Positions 43,758 to 54,823 of a stretch of DNA of 64,000 nt are shown here, one piece after another; position 1 is the first letter of the stretch; the number at the start of each line of letters is the position of its first letter. A model generated the notes under the pieces. The model was not told where the DNA came from and searched no databases. It was given only the letters and a program-made list of their open reading frames with translations. The stretch comes from Bacteroidota bacterium. GTDB taxonomy: Bacteria > Bacteroidota > Bacteroidia > Bacteroidales > F082. Made by a program: the position numbers and the translations under genes. The DNA is taken from the NCBI GenBank assembly GCA_009773165.1, contig WOUZ01000001.1, positions 310,001 to 374,000 on the forward strand, in the 5' to 3' direction.

Positions 43758-45746
43758 TTAATCGTTAGGGTTTCTCGGTAAGGTAATAATGAAACTCGTT
43801 CCCAAAGGTCCTTTTGTGGAAATGGTATTGGAAACGACGTTTATTTTTCCTTTATGCATTTTTACAATTCCGTAACAGAGTGGTAGTCCAAGACCGGTTC
43901 CTTTTCCTACTTCCTTCGTTGTAAAGAAAGGAGTGAAAATCTTATCCATATTTTCCTGCGAAATACCTGTTCCTGTGTCACGTATTGTGATATGAATATC
44001 GTCATTTTTATCGTTAAGAATGACCGTTAGTTCGCCTCCATCTGGCATTGCTTCGATGGCGTTTTTCTCAAGATTGGTAAGTACCTGCATCATTTGATCT
44101 GCATCAATAAACAGGTAAGGATCCTGAAGTTCAACTTCCAGTTTTACTGTAACAGATTGAGGTACAACAATTGATTGCAAGCTTCGGGTAGCAAACTTCT
44201 CGAGATGTGTTTCAGTTAGACGTACTTGATTCTTGCGTGCAAAATTCAATAATCCGCCCACAATTTTTCTACAGCGATCAGCTTGCTCAACAATCAGTTG
44301 CAGATCATCACGTAATGATGCATCTGTAGTATCATCGAGTATGAGGTTGCTATACATGGTTATTACACCAAGCGGGTTGTTAAGTTCATGAGCAATTCCG
44401 GCTGAAAGCTGACCCATATGTGCCAGTTTTTCGGATTGCTTAAGTGCTTCGCGTGCTGAATTGAGTTCGATATTTGAAAAGTTCAGCTTTTCGATTGATT
44501 GGTGAAGTTTTTCGATTGCATAAGGCAGGCACATTTCGTTTTCTGCCAAACCCTGAACAATTGCAATAGCATGTTCCACACACGTATCGTAACCGCAAGC
44601 TCCACAATCGAGATAGTCGGAAGCGTCGTTCTTACCCATGTTGAATAACACCTCAGCTATGCGTTCGGATGAAGGTTTATCCATTCTGCGATCCATTGCC
44701 TGGAAGCTGTTGGAAAGATCGATACCCTCAGCAATACTCATTTGCTGATTCCACTCATCTTTATCAAGTTTTTTCATTTTGTTTTCAACAAACTGAGAAA
44801 CAAGAGCGCGCCGTTGGTACTTATTTCCAATTTTTGTCATTCCTGGTCCCATGATGCATCCTTCGCAACACAAAAGTTCGAGATGGCGCACCTTTAATGT
44901 TCCTTTGCCAAACTCATTGATGGCATCCATGAAATTGCGTCGTCCTTCAGCTACAATGATGTCACCTTTGGTGAGATCAGGTTCGACATCCATGTTCTGT
45001 AAAAGACCATGACTTATTGGAAACACAGCACCTTTACCCGCGTGAGGAGGATCAAATTCACGAGGTTCGACGGCTTCAGGCCGAATGTTTTTTATTTCAA
45101 AAAGTTCTCTTAATTCGCTGAATGTCAGAGAATAATGAATGTCATCCGATTCAGCTTTTTTTGCAATACAAGGACCGATAAAAACGATTTGAAGGTCATC
45201 GCCATGCTTCTTCTTTAAAAAACGCGAAGCAGCAACCATTGGTGAAACCAAAGGTGCAAGATTAGAAACCAGCTCTGGCTGAAAATGTTCAACATAATAA
45301 ACGATTGCGGGACAATCGGATGAAATGATACCCGTACCATTGTTTTTCTCATAGATATCGCGATAAGCAACAGCCACCATATCAGCACCAAAAGCAACTT
45401 CAGTAACCAAATCGAAGCCAAGAGCCTTCACCATTCCAACTAAAATCTGGTAATCCTCTATTTCGGTGAACTCAGCCGGAAAACTTGGGGCAAGGCAAGC
45501 AGCGGTTCTTTGACCTGAGTCAAGTAATGCGATCACTTCATCAGTAAGTTTTAAGAACACTTTTGCATCCTGACTGCAAACACGAACACAATTACCACAA
45601 CCAATGCAGCGCTCACTGATGACTTCGGCTTGCCCGTTAACGATTTTTATTGCTTTCACTGGACATTCGCGCACGCAGGTGAAACATACGCGACAACGGT
45701 CTTTAACAGTGAATACCAATTGCTTATGTTTGCTGTTATGTGCCAT
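43758..45746 (-). CDS. Hydrogenase-derived Fe-S sensor histidine kinase
   Basis: A 662-residue soluble fusion. (1) Two 4Fe-4S ferredoxin motifs: Cys18/21/24/28 and Cys47/50/53/57. (2) An [FeFe]-hydrogenase H-domain (about 75-320) with altered loops: SSDCP (Asp144-Cys145 instead of Cys-Cys), GPCIAKKAE (Cys193, as in MPCxxK) and ELLCCEGCIMGPG (Cys293/294/297 instead of CPGGCxxGGG). (3) A further Fe-S motif, DCGACGYDTC...C (Cys381/384/389/406). (4) A coiled linker, HisKA with His453 (IAHELNNPLG), and HATPase (NLEKNAIEAM, DTGTGIS, GTGLGLPL). The architecture implies sensing of H2 or redox state by the H-domain and signalling by the kinase. Whether it binds a complete H-cluster cannot be told from sequence. 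It is not a frameshifted second hydrogenase: the frame is continuous and the changes are coherent. Confidence 0.88.
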   Translation of the reverse strand: MAHNSKHKQLVFTVKDRCRVCFTCVRECPVKAIKIVNGQAEVISERCIGCGNCVRVCSQDAKVFLKLTDEVIALLDSGQRTAACLAPSFPAEFTEIEDYQILVGMVKALGFDLVTEVAFGADMVAVAYRDIYEKNNGTGIISSDCPAIVYYVEHFQPELVSNLAPLVSPMVAASRFLKKKHGDDLQIVFIGPCIAKKAESDDIHYSLTFSELRELFEIKNIRPEAVEPREFDPPHAGKGAVFPISHGLLQNMDVEPDLTKGDIIVAEGRRNFMDAINEFGKGTLKVRHLELLCCEGCIMGPGMTKIGNKYQRRALVSQFVENKMKKLDKDEWNQQMSIAEGIDLSNSFQAMDRRMDKPSSERIAEVLFNMGKNDASDYLDCGACGYDTCVEHAIAIVQGLAENEMCLPYAIEKLHQSIEKLNFSNIELNSAREALKQSEKLAHMGQLSAGIAHELNNPLGVITMYSNLILDDTTDASLRDDLQLIVEQADRCRKIVGGLLNFARKNQVRLTETHLEKFATRSLQSIVVPQSVTVKLEVELQDPYLFIDADQMMQVLTNLEKNAIEAMPDGGELTVILNDKNDDIHITIRDTGTGISQENMDKIFTPFFTTKEVGKGTGLGLPLCYGIVKMHKGKINVVSNTISTKGPLGTSFIITLPRNPND

Positions 45747-45799
45747 TATTGAGCTGGTAAAGAGCAGAAACCCTAAGGTTCCTGCTCACTTGTAATAAT

Positions 45800-47521
45800 T
45801 TAAAAAATATCTCTTTTTTGATAATGAGTATGTAAAAGGTGGTGGCTCTTATGTCCAAGAGGTTTCCCAAGGAATTTATCATATAATTCAACAATGTAAG
45901 GATTTTTATGAGAAACCTTGATGGCATCTTTTTCGTCGATGTCGTACAATGTCCTCATTCGCGCTCTTATGGCATCTTCATCAGCACCAATTGGCTGTCC
46001 TCCACCATTGATACACCCTCCTGGGCAAGCCATTACTTCGATAAAATGAATATCGCTGCGTCCATTACGAACTTCTTCGATTATGTCGGCAGCATTTTTC
46101 AATCCACTTACCACAGCAACACCCACTCGCAGGTCGCCCATCTGTACAAAAGCCTCTTTACGTCCTTCCAAACCCCTTACACCTTTCACCTGAAACTTAA
46201 CCATTTCCTTTCCTGTCACAAAATAATGCGCTGTTCTGATGGCAGCTTCCATGACACCGCCTGATGATCCGAAAAGTTTACCTGCCGAGGAACGTGTTCC
46301 CAGTGGCGAATCGGCCAATTCAGGCTCAAGTTTATTGATATCAATTCCATGCATGCGAATGAGTCGGGCAAGTTCGCGGGTGGTAAGCACAGCATCCACA
46401 TCAGAAATGCCATTTTGTGTCATTTCTTCCCTTTGCTGCTCAAACTTTTTAGCTGTGCAAGGCATCACTGAAACCGAGTAGATATTTTCGGGTGCCAGGC
46501 CTTCTGTTTCAGCAAAATAACTCTTAATGATGGCTCCCATCATTTGTTGAGGAGATTTGCATGAAGAAAGATGAGGCAACATATCATGACTAAACTCTTC
46601 TGCATACTTGACCCATCCCGGGCAACAACTTGTGATCATCGGCAGCACACCCTGATTGGTAATGCGATGCACCAATTCGGAAGCTTCCTCCATAATCGTA
46701 AGGTCGGCTGAGAATGAGGTGTCAAAAACAAAATCGAAACCGATTCGGCGAAGCGCAGCATTCATCAAGCCAATTATATTATGCCCGGGTTGAAATCCAA
46801 ACTCTTCTGCCAATGAAACAGAAATGGAAGGAGCGTATTGAATAACGACAGTTTTTGAAGGATCGCTCAGGTTGTTTTTTATTTCAGAAATATGTGGTTT
46901 TTCTTTTAAAGCGCCTGTAGGGCAAACCATTATACACTGACCGCAGTTAATACATGTAGATAGGTTTAATCCATGATTAAAAGAAGTGTCGATAAATGTT
47001 TTACTACCTCTGCCTACAAACTCAATAGCAGATACACCTTCTATTTCATCGCACACGCGCACACATCTTCCACAAAGGATGCACTTTGCGGGATCGCGAA
47101 CGATACTTGCACTCGAAACATCTAACTTGTAATTGTTTTTTGTGCCGCTAATTCTTCTTTCTCTTACGTTGAGATCCTCAGATAATTTCTGAAGCTCGCA
47201 GTTACCGTTACGTTCGCAATATAAACAGTCATCCGGGTGGTTTGAAAGCAGTAATTCAACGATTGTTTTACGTGATTCAATAACCCTCGATGAGTGGGTC
47301 TTTATTTTCATTCCGGGCATGACAGGTTCTGAGCAGGCTGTCACCAGATTGCGACGTCCTTCAACTTCTACCACACACATGCGGCATGAGCCTGTTGGGA
47401 ATAGCCCTTTCATGTGGCATAAAGTTGGCACACTCATACCATGGCGATTCAGCACGTCGAGAATAGTCTCGCCCTGTTTGGCCTCTATTGTATTATTATT
47501 TACTTCTATCGTGAGATTCAT
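45800..47521 (-). CDS. hydA: [FeFe]-hydrogenase catalytic subunit HydA (HydABC type)
   Basis: A 573-residue catalytic subunit. The N-terminal 2Fe-2S domain has Cys35, Cys46, Cys49 and Cys63. Next come the His-ligated cluster (His95, Cys99, Cys102, Cys108), two 4Fe-4S motifs (Cys147-157 and Cys190-200) and the H-cluster domain with all three signatures intact: L1 TSCCPGW (proton-transfer Cys299, ligand Cys300), L2 MPCTAKK (Cys355) and L3 EVMACPGGCINGGGQP. This is the modular form found in trimeric hydrogenases. With HydB and HydC it links H2 to both NAD(H) and ferredoxin, probably releasing H2 during fermentation by bifurcation/confurcation. Cytoplasmic. Confidence 0.96.
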   Translation of the reverse strand: MNLTIEVNNNTIEAKQGETILDVLNRHGMSVPTLCHMKGLFPTGSCRMCVVEVEGRRNLVTACSEPVMPGMKIKTHSSRVIESRKTIVELLLSNHPDDCLYCERNGNCELQKLSEDLNVRERRISGTKNNYKLDVSSASIVRDPAKCILCGRCVRVCDEIEGVSAIEFVGRGSKTFIDTSFNHGLNLSTCINCGQCIMVCPTGALKEKPHISEIKNNLSDPSKTVVIQYAPSISVSLAEEFGFQPGHNIIGLMNAALRRIGFDFVFDTSFSADLTIMEEASELVHRITNQGVLPMITSCCPGWVKYAEEFSHDMLPHLSSCKSPQQMMGAIIKSYFAETEGLAPENIYSVSVMPCTAKKFEQQREEMTQNGISDVDAVLTTRELARLIRMHGIDINKLEPELADSPLGTRSSAGKLFGSSGGVMEAAIRTAHYFVTGKEMVKFQVKGVRGLEGRKEAFVQMGDLRVGVAVVSGLKNAADIIEEVRNGRSDIHFIEVMACPGGCINGGGQPIGADEDAIRARMRTLYDIDEKDAIKVSHKNPYIVELYDKFLGKPLGHKSHHLLHTHYQKRDIF

Positions 47522-47553
47522 AATGATCGTGATTTTAGATTTGATGCGTTGAA

Positions 47554-49490
<1,937 letters not shown>

Positions 49491-49494
<4 letters not shown>

Positions 49495-49961
49495 GATTGA
49501 GTCTCCTTGTTTCTGTAAACTTCAAGAATGGATTTTATGGATTCGCTTGTTACCTTGGCATGAAACTCGCCATTAACACTGATAACTGGAGCTAATCCAC
49601 ATGCTCCGATACACGCAACCACTTCGAGACTGAAGAGTTTGTCGCGTGTTGTTAGTCCTGCTTTTACCTTCAATTGTTTTTCCATCTCTTCAAGCACTGT
49701 GGCCGAACCCAGTACGTGACAGGCAGTGCCTCTACAAACCTGAACATGATATTTTCCAGGCTGGGTGAAGCGAAACTGATTGTAAAAGGTAGCCACACCA
49801 AATATTTTACTGGCGGGCATTTTAAGATACTTTCCAACTTCAATCACAGCCTCTTCTGAAAGGAAGCCTAATTTTTCCTGAACCTGTTGGAGGATTGGGA
49901 TAAGGCTATCGTGGCCTGCGTTTGGATAATGTGTTAAAATTTCTTGAACTGTACTTTTCAT
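49491..49961 (-). CDS. hydC: Hydrogenase NuoE-like subunit HydC
   Basis: A 156-residue thioredoxin-like 2Fe-2S protein of the NuoE family: a helical N-terminal part, FGVATFYNQF (54-63), and cluster ligands Cys76, Cys81 (VCRGTACHV), Cys117 and Cys121 (ACIGACGLAP). It is the small electron-transfer subunit of HydABC and the first structural gene of the operon. Its ATG lies 104 bases downstream of the receiver gene stop. Confidence 0.94.
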
Positions 49962-50065
49962 TTTTCTTTATGTTGAACAGGAAGATGAGCCTTAAGGAAT
50001 AATGTTGCTGATTAGCACATCTTTGCCTGCTTATTATTCTGCGCTTTATGAAATTAAGCTTTAAA

Positions 50066-50584
50066 TCAGGCTTTGATTTGTTCTGATTTTTTGGCCAAAA
50101 TACGCTGTACTTCCGGTAGTACTCTGCTTTTGTCAACAGGTTTGCGGATAAAACCATCAACAGGCACCCACACTGAGCGTCCGTCTTCGGCACGGTAATC
50201 GATACCAGAATTGCCAGTAACGATGTCACGAATAAGAATCACCTGTAATTCTTTGTAATTAGGATCATTTCTGAACTCACGAGCCATGGCCTGAACACTT
50301 GGCTTTGTTGTCATGAGTACCTCAATAGAGGTTTCCATAAGAGTGGGTATGTGTTGAAGAGCAGGATTATCAACAAATTCTTTGGCCATTTCAAAACCTT
50401 CATAATGAGTTGTCATCATTACATCGAGGATTGCGAGATCAGGTTTCTGATTGATAGCCAGATCAATACCTTCTTGCTTATTAAAGGCTGAAATAACTTC
50501 ATATCCTTCACTGGTGAGTATTTGTTCTAATACAGTGATCACATCCATGTCGTCATCAACCACTAAAATTTTTGCTTTTTCCAT
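50066..50584 (-). CDS. Receiver-domain protein with an enlarged internal segment
   Basis: A 172-residue protein. The receiver start is ILVVDDDMD (Asp10-Asp12 region), the phosphoacceptor Asp54 (AILDVMMTTHYEGF) and the beta5 Lys is in GFIRKPVD (Lys148). Between Asp54 and Lys148 there are about 94 residues, roughly 40 more than in a typical receiver. They include the METSIEVLMTTKPSVQAM and NSGIDYRAEDGRSVWVPV stretches. No DNA-binding domain is present. It heads the hydrogenase operon, directly behind a promoter, so it is probably made together with HydABC and works in the relay with the sensor kinase. Confidence 0.85.
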   Translation of the reverse strand: MEKAKILVVDDDMDVITVLEQILTSEGYEVISAFNKQEGIDLAINQKPDLAILDVMMTTHYEGFEMAKEFVDNPALQHIPTLMETSIEVLMTTKPSVQAMAREFRNDPNYKELQVILIRDIVTGNSGIDYRAEDGRSVWVPVDGFIRKPVDKSRVLPEVQRILAKKSEQIKA

Positions 50585-50637
50585 TGTATTTGATTTTTGA
50601 GGGTTTTTAGTCTGTTATTTAATTAACAATATTGGAG

Positions 50638-50645
50638 CAAAAGTA
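50638..50645 (-). promoter_or_regulatory. -7 promoter element of the hydrogenase operon
   Basis: Reads TACTTTTG on the minus strand, matching TAnnTTTG, about 55 bases before the ATG of the first receiver gene. It lies in the 188-base gap after the LuxR-type regulator gene. No promoter of similar quality was seen in the downstream gaps, so this may drive the whole run to hydE. Confidence 0.5.
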
Positions 50646-50772
50646 CAATGAAACATTGATTGAAAACAGGTTGGTTGTTACTGATTTCACAATGAAGTAA
50701 TAGGAAGAAAGGAGAAGAATAACCAGTAATTTCAGGCAAAAAGAATTGCGTAATTACGCAAAAATATACTAT

Positions 50773-51417
50773 TTACATACTAATCAATCCATTACGTATA
50801 GCATAAGCAAGCAAAGCAACTGTATTTTTAGCTGCAGTTTTGGCCATTAAATTTGATTTATGTCCAACGATTGTGCGCTCACTTACAAACAGACGGTCGG
50901 CAATTTCCTTATTACTAAGACCTTCACCGAGTAATTGGAGCACTTCAATTTCACGTTTAGTCAGGACCAGCTCATTTTCGTGTTTTTCTTCTTTAACGAA
51001 ACTTTTGGTAAAATAATCCCAAAGCTCTTCGCTGTAATAGGTTTTACCGTTATAAACAGCTTGTAAAGCTCTGTCGAGCACTTCTTTACGGATATTTTTT
51101 ATCAGGAATCCTTTAACCCCGGCTTCCATCATGCTTTGTATGTAAGCATCGTCCTTGTACATTGTCAAGGCAATCACTTTCAGGGAAGGGTATTTTTCAA
51201 TTGCTTTTTTTGTTGCTTCGATGCCATTCATGACAGGCATTTCGATATCCATTAAAACGAGATCCGTTTCCTCATGCTCAAGTATCCCAAGAAACTCAAC
51301 TCCATCAGTGGCTTCACCTACAACCTTTGCATAACCAAGCTTGTTGATTACCATTTTTAAGCCACTACGAAAAATTTCATGATCATCTACAATGATAACC
51401 CGGATGAGTGATTCCAT
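50773..51417 (-). CDS. NarL/LuxR-family response regulator
   Basis: A 214-residue two-domain regulator. The receiver (1-122) has Asp11/Asp12 and phosphoacceptor Asp57 (LVLMDIEMPVMNG), followed by a LuxR-type helix-turn-helix (about 148-210; LTKREIEVLQLLGEGLSNKEIADRL, SERTIVGHKSNL). It is the only DNA-binding protein near the hydrogenase operon, in the same direction and immediately upstream of its promoter, so it is the natural candidate for the relay's output. That link is inference. A separate -7 element (51442-51449) precedes it. Confidence 0.92.
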   Translation of the reverse strand: MESLIRVIIVDDHEIFRSGLKMVINKLGYAKVVGEATDGVEFLGILEHEETDLVLMDIEMPVMNGIEATKKAIEKYPSLKVIALTMYKDDAYIQSMMEAGVKGFLIKNIRKEVLDRALQAVYNGKTYYSEELWDYFTKSFVKEEKHENELVLTKREIEVLQLLGEGLSNKEIADRLFVSERTIVGHKSNLMAKTAAKNTVALLAYAIRNGLISM

Positions 51418-51441
51418 GGTTTATTGTTTATTATTTCACAG

Positions 51442-51449
51442 CAAAAATA
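51442..51449 (-). promoter_or_regulatory. Putative -7 promoter element for the LuxR-type regulator
   Basis: Reads TATTTTTG on the minus strand, 24 bases before the regulator ATG; fits TAnnTTTG. Confidence 0.45.
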
Positions 51450-51518
51450 GGGAAAAAGAATGAGTAAGCGCTCATATTTCTTTCCCAACAACGGTTATCC
51501 TAAGTCATATGCAAACGC

Positions 51519-52112
51519 TTAAATACTGTCTTTTGTCAGTTCTTGCAACGGATTTCCAAGTTCGCTTTGGCGAAAACAGCAGGTAAGGTGATCGTTAACC
51601 ATACCTGCGGCCTGCATAAAAGCGTAGCAAATAGTACTGCCCACAAACTTAAAACCTTCTTTTACAAGTGCTTTGCTCATTGCATCCGACTCATTAGATC
51701 GTGCCGGTATTTCTTTCAAAGAGGTTGGGTGATTTATTAAAGTTCTACCTTTTGTAAATTGCCATATAAACGCATCAAACGATCCATCCCTTTGTTGGAT
51801 TTTTAAAAAAGCCTTTGCATTGGAAATGGTAGCATAAATCTTCAAACGGTTGCGAATAATTCCGGCATCATTTAATAAAGCATCAATTTTAGCAGCATCA
51901 TACAGTGCTATTTTTTGCGCATCGAAGTTATCAAATGCTATTCGAAAATTCTCCCTTTTGTTAATGATAGTTTGCCAGCTTAATCCAGCCTGAAATGCAT
52001 CCAGAACCAAAAATTCAAATAATTTCTGATCATCATGAAGAGGCACACCCCACTCCTTGTCGTGATATTCAATCATTAAAGCATTATTGCCCGGCCAATT
52101 ACATCGATCCAT
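51519..52112 (-). CDS. tag: DNA-3-methyladenine glycosylase I
   Basis: A 197-residue helix-hairpin-helix-type glycosylase of the Tag family. The N terminus (MDRCNW, with Cys4) and YHDKEWGVP (His17) supply two Zn ligands and NDHLTCC near residue 173 the others, as in E. coli Tag. EFLVLDAFQAGLSWQTIINKRENFR carries the acidic residue and aromatic pocket that recognise 3-methyladenine. It removes alkylated adenine in base excision repair. Likely a single-gene unit; no link to the neighbouring hydrogenase regulators is apparent. Confidence 0.94.
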   Translation of the reverse strand: MDRCNWPGNNALMIEYHDKEWGVPLHDDQKLFEFLVLDAFQAGLSWQTIINKRENFRIAFDNFDAQKIALYDAAKIDALLNDAGIIRNRLKIYATISNAKAFLKIQQRDGSFDAFIWQFTKGRTLINHPTSLKEIPARSNESDAMSKALVKEGFKFVGSTICYAFMQAAGMVNDHLTCCFRQSELGNPLQELTKDSI

Positions 52113-52342
52113 ATTACTATTTTAAACTGTTAATGCCTTTTATCATATACTTTCGGTCTGGTTAAATCGCGGCAAAAAGTATCAAAGCACGAAAATAGCA
52201 AAAACCATTCATTGAAAACAAAACCATTTACTTTATGCTTAAGACCAATAACTTGAAGCACTGCTTCTTATAATGGTCACTGTCATTTTTTTTATAGTTT
52301 TGTTACTTATTCTCAAAATCGTCAATCATTAATTACGTGTAC

Positions 52343-54556
52343 ATGAAAAAAGTTATCCTTCTTCTCTTGATCTTCGGATCATTTTTACGAATGAATCTTA
52401 GAGCCGATGAAGGCATGTGGATTCCAATGCTGGTTGAAAAACTCAACTATGCTGACATGAAAAAATTAGGACTTCAGCTTTCTCCGGAGGAGATATACAG
52501 CATCAATAGTGGAAGTTTGAAAGATGCTATTGTAATTTTTGGACGTGGTTGTACAGGAGAAATTATTTCCGATCAAGGTTTAGTGCTTACCAACCATCAC
52601 TGCGGATATGGTTCTATACAATCGGTAAGTTCGGTCGAAAACAATTATCTGAAAGACGGTTTCTGGGCTAAAAATCATGGCGAAGAGATTCCTGTCAGCG
52701 GTCTTACAGTTCAGTTTTTGGTAAGCATGGAAGATGTAACAGCCAAAATATTGGATGGCTTAAATGCATCAACACCCGAAAAAGAACGTGGTGAGAAAAT
52801 AAGTGAGCGATCAAAGGAAATTGTTAAATCAATTACCGAAGGCACACATTACAATGCAATCGTAAAAGATTATTACGAAGGAAATGAGTTCTACGTGCTT
52901 GTTTATGAAACATTTAAAGATATTCGCCTTGTTGGAACTCCACCTGAAAGTATTGGAAAATTTGGATCAGATACTGACAATTGGATGTGGCCACGTCATA
53001 CTGGTGACTTCAGCATGTTTCGTGTTTATGCAGGAGCTGACAATAAACCAGCTGAATACAGCGCTGATAACAAGCCTTTCAAACCACGTCACTTCCTCCC
53101 CATTTCAATTGATGGAGTAAAGAAGGATGATTTTGCGATGATTATGGGAAACCCCGGAAGTACCGATCGCTACCTCACATCTTACGGAGTTTCAATGGCA
53201 GTTAATGAAACCAATCCCACACGTGTAAAAATCCGCGCTGAAAAACTTCGTATCATGGACGAGGGAATGGAAAAAAGTAGTGCTGTACGGTTGAAATATG
53301 CCAGTAAATACGCTGGTGTTGCTAACTATTGGAAATATTTTATCGGACAAACACGTGGTCTCAAACGATTAGACGTTGTTGAAAAGAAACAACGAATCGA
53401 AAAAGATTTCACTGCACGAATTGAAACAGATGCCAATCTGATGAAAAAATACGGAAACGCACTACCTATGATCGAGGGAGCATACAAAACACTCGCTGAT
53501 TACAACGTTTCGCGCTGGTATATGTCCGAAGCTATTATGCAAGGCAGCGAGCTTTTAGGTAATGCAAACAGGTTCAATAAATTGGAAGAATTGTTGGTGG
53601 CAAAACCAGCATATAAAGAAGCCGTCAATAAGGAGACAGACCGTCTTAAAAAGAACATCGAATCCACCTTTAAAAATTACGACGAATCGATTGATGAAGC
53701 ACTTTTGGCTCGAATGCTACAGATGTTTTACACAGATGTGCCAGCAAAACAACAACCCGCATTACTGCGTACGATGGCAGCTGATTACAAAAATGATTTC
53801 AATGCATTAGCACGTGATGTATTTGCCAAATCTAATTTCACCAGCGCTGAAAAAACAGCAGCATTTTTGAATAATCCAAAAGCCAAAACACTTTCGAATG
53901 ATCCTGCATATAAGCTTATCAGAGCTTTTATGAAGGCCAATCAACAATTGCAGGAAGCAACCCAAAAAGCTGGTGAAGAACTCAAACAAGGTAATCGTCT
54001 GTTCATTGCAGGGTTGCGCGAAATGCAACCAGAACGTACGTTTTACCCAAATGCCAACTTTAGCTTGCGCCTGACCTATGGCACTGTTCAGGATTACTAT
54101 CCGGCTGACGCTATTCATTATGATTACACAACAACTACCAAAGGTATTCTTGAAAAAGAAGATCCTTCGGTGTGGGAATTTGAAGTGCCCACCAAACTCA
54201 AAAAGATGATCGAAACAGGTGATTATGGCCAATATGGCAACCCCGACGGAAGTATGACAGTGAATTTCCTCACTAACCACGACATCACAGGTGGTAATTC
54301 GGGTAGTCCGGTGATTGATGGCAAAGGTCAGCTGATTGGATTGGCTTTCGATGGGAACTGGGAAGCAATGAGTGGTGACATCGCCTTTGAACCTTCACTT
54401 CAGCGTACCATCAGTGTTGATATCCGCTATGTGCTATTAATTGTAGATAAGTTTGCTGGCGCAACCAATCTCATAAAAGAGATGAACATTGTTAAAGACA
54501 CACAAAAGAAAAAAGAAATAAGCATGCCTGTACAGGAGCTTAAATCAGTTGAATAA
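52343..54556 (+). CDS. S46-family dipeptidyl peptidase, DPP7 type
   Basis: A 737-residue secreted peptidase. The ATG at 52343 is preferred over the GTG used by the ORF track, giving signal peptide MKKVILLLLIFGSFLRMNLRA and the mature start DEGMWIPM typical of S46. The catalytic triad is in TNHHCGYG (His85), HTGD (Asp221) and GGNSGSPV (Ser653). The residue 18 after the serine sets P1 preference: Arg in DPP11 (acidic), Gly in DPP7 (hydrophobic). Here it is Gly671, so it should release dipeptides with bulky hydrophobic P1 residues. It is periplasmic and feeds dipeptides to an amino-acid-fermenting cell. Confidence 0.92.
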   Translation: MKKVILLLLIFGSFLRMNLRADEGMWIPMLVEKLNYADMKKLGLQLSPEEIYSINSGSLKDAIVIFGRGCTGEIISDQGLVLTNHHCGYGSIQSVSSVENNYLKDGFWAKNHGEEIPVSGLTVQFLVSMEDVTAKILDGLNASTPEKERGEKISERSKEIVKSITEGTHYNAIVKDYYEGNEFYVLVYETFKDIRLVGTPPESIGKFGSDTDNWMWPRHTGDFSMFRVYAGADNKPAEYSADNKPFKPRHFLPISIDGVKKDDFAMIMGNPGSTDRYLTSYGVSMAVNETNPTRVKIRAEKLRIMDEGMEKSSAVRLKYASKYAGVANYWKYFIGQTRGLKRLDVVEKKQRIEKDFTARIETDANLMKKYGNALPMIEGAYKTLADYNVSRWYMSEAIMQGSELLGNANRFNKLEELLVAKPAYKEAVNKETDRLKKNIESTFKNYDESIDEALLARMLQMFYTDVPAKQQPALLRTMAADYKNDFNALARDVFAKSNFTSAEKTAAFLNNPKAKTLSNDPAYKLIRAFMKANQQLQEATQKAGEELKQGNRLFIAGLREMQPERTFYPNANFSLRLTYGTVQDYYPADAIHYDYTTTTKGILEKEDPSVWEFEVPTKLKKMIETGDYGQYGNPDGSMTVNFLTNHDITGGNSGSPVIDGKGQLIGLAFDGNWEAMSGDIAFEPSLQRTISVDIRYVLLIVDKFAGATNLIKEMNIVKDTQKKKEISMPVQELKSVE

Positions 54557-54700
54557 CACATTTTTCATTCAGGAATAAGACCATTTATTGACAAAGTCCA
54601 ATTGGATGTTTATCAAGTAGTAAATGGTATTGATTTTTGCAAAATTATTAACAGCTTGAAAACCTGTATCATTTTGCTGATTTAAAGAATAAATAAGCCG

Positions 54701-54721
54701 GCCGAAACAGTCGGCTTTTTT
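54701..54721 (+). terminator. Intrinsic terminator
   Basis: GCCGA-AACAG-TCGGC followed by TTTTTT, about 145 bases after the peptidase stop. The stem is only 5 bp but GC-rich and well placed before the next promoter. Confidence 0.6.
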
Positions 54722-54794
54722 ATTCTTTTACAGCAAGTTACATCAAACACGGCCCTACAGCAAATCGTGTACACCTAACTTCACCCCTTTTTTC

Positions 54795-54802
54795 TATCTT
54801 TG
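54795..54802 (+). promoter_or_regulatory. -7 promoter element of the glycan operon
   Basis: TATCTTTG matches TAnnTTTG. Transcription would start near 54809, which excludes the ORF-track start at 54800 and supports the ATG at 54824 with a leader of about 15 bases. Confidence 0.6.
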
Positions 54803-54823
54803 CATACTTCAAAATGCTTTGGA

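Noticed and set aside
43758-45746. Second catalytic hydrogenase damaged by mutation
   Set aside because: The frame is intact, the loop changes are coordinated and a complete kinase is fused, so a dedicated sensor is the better reading.
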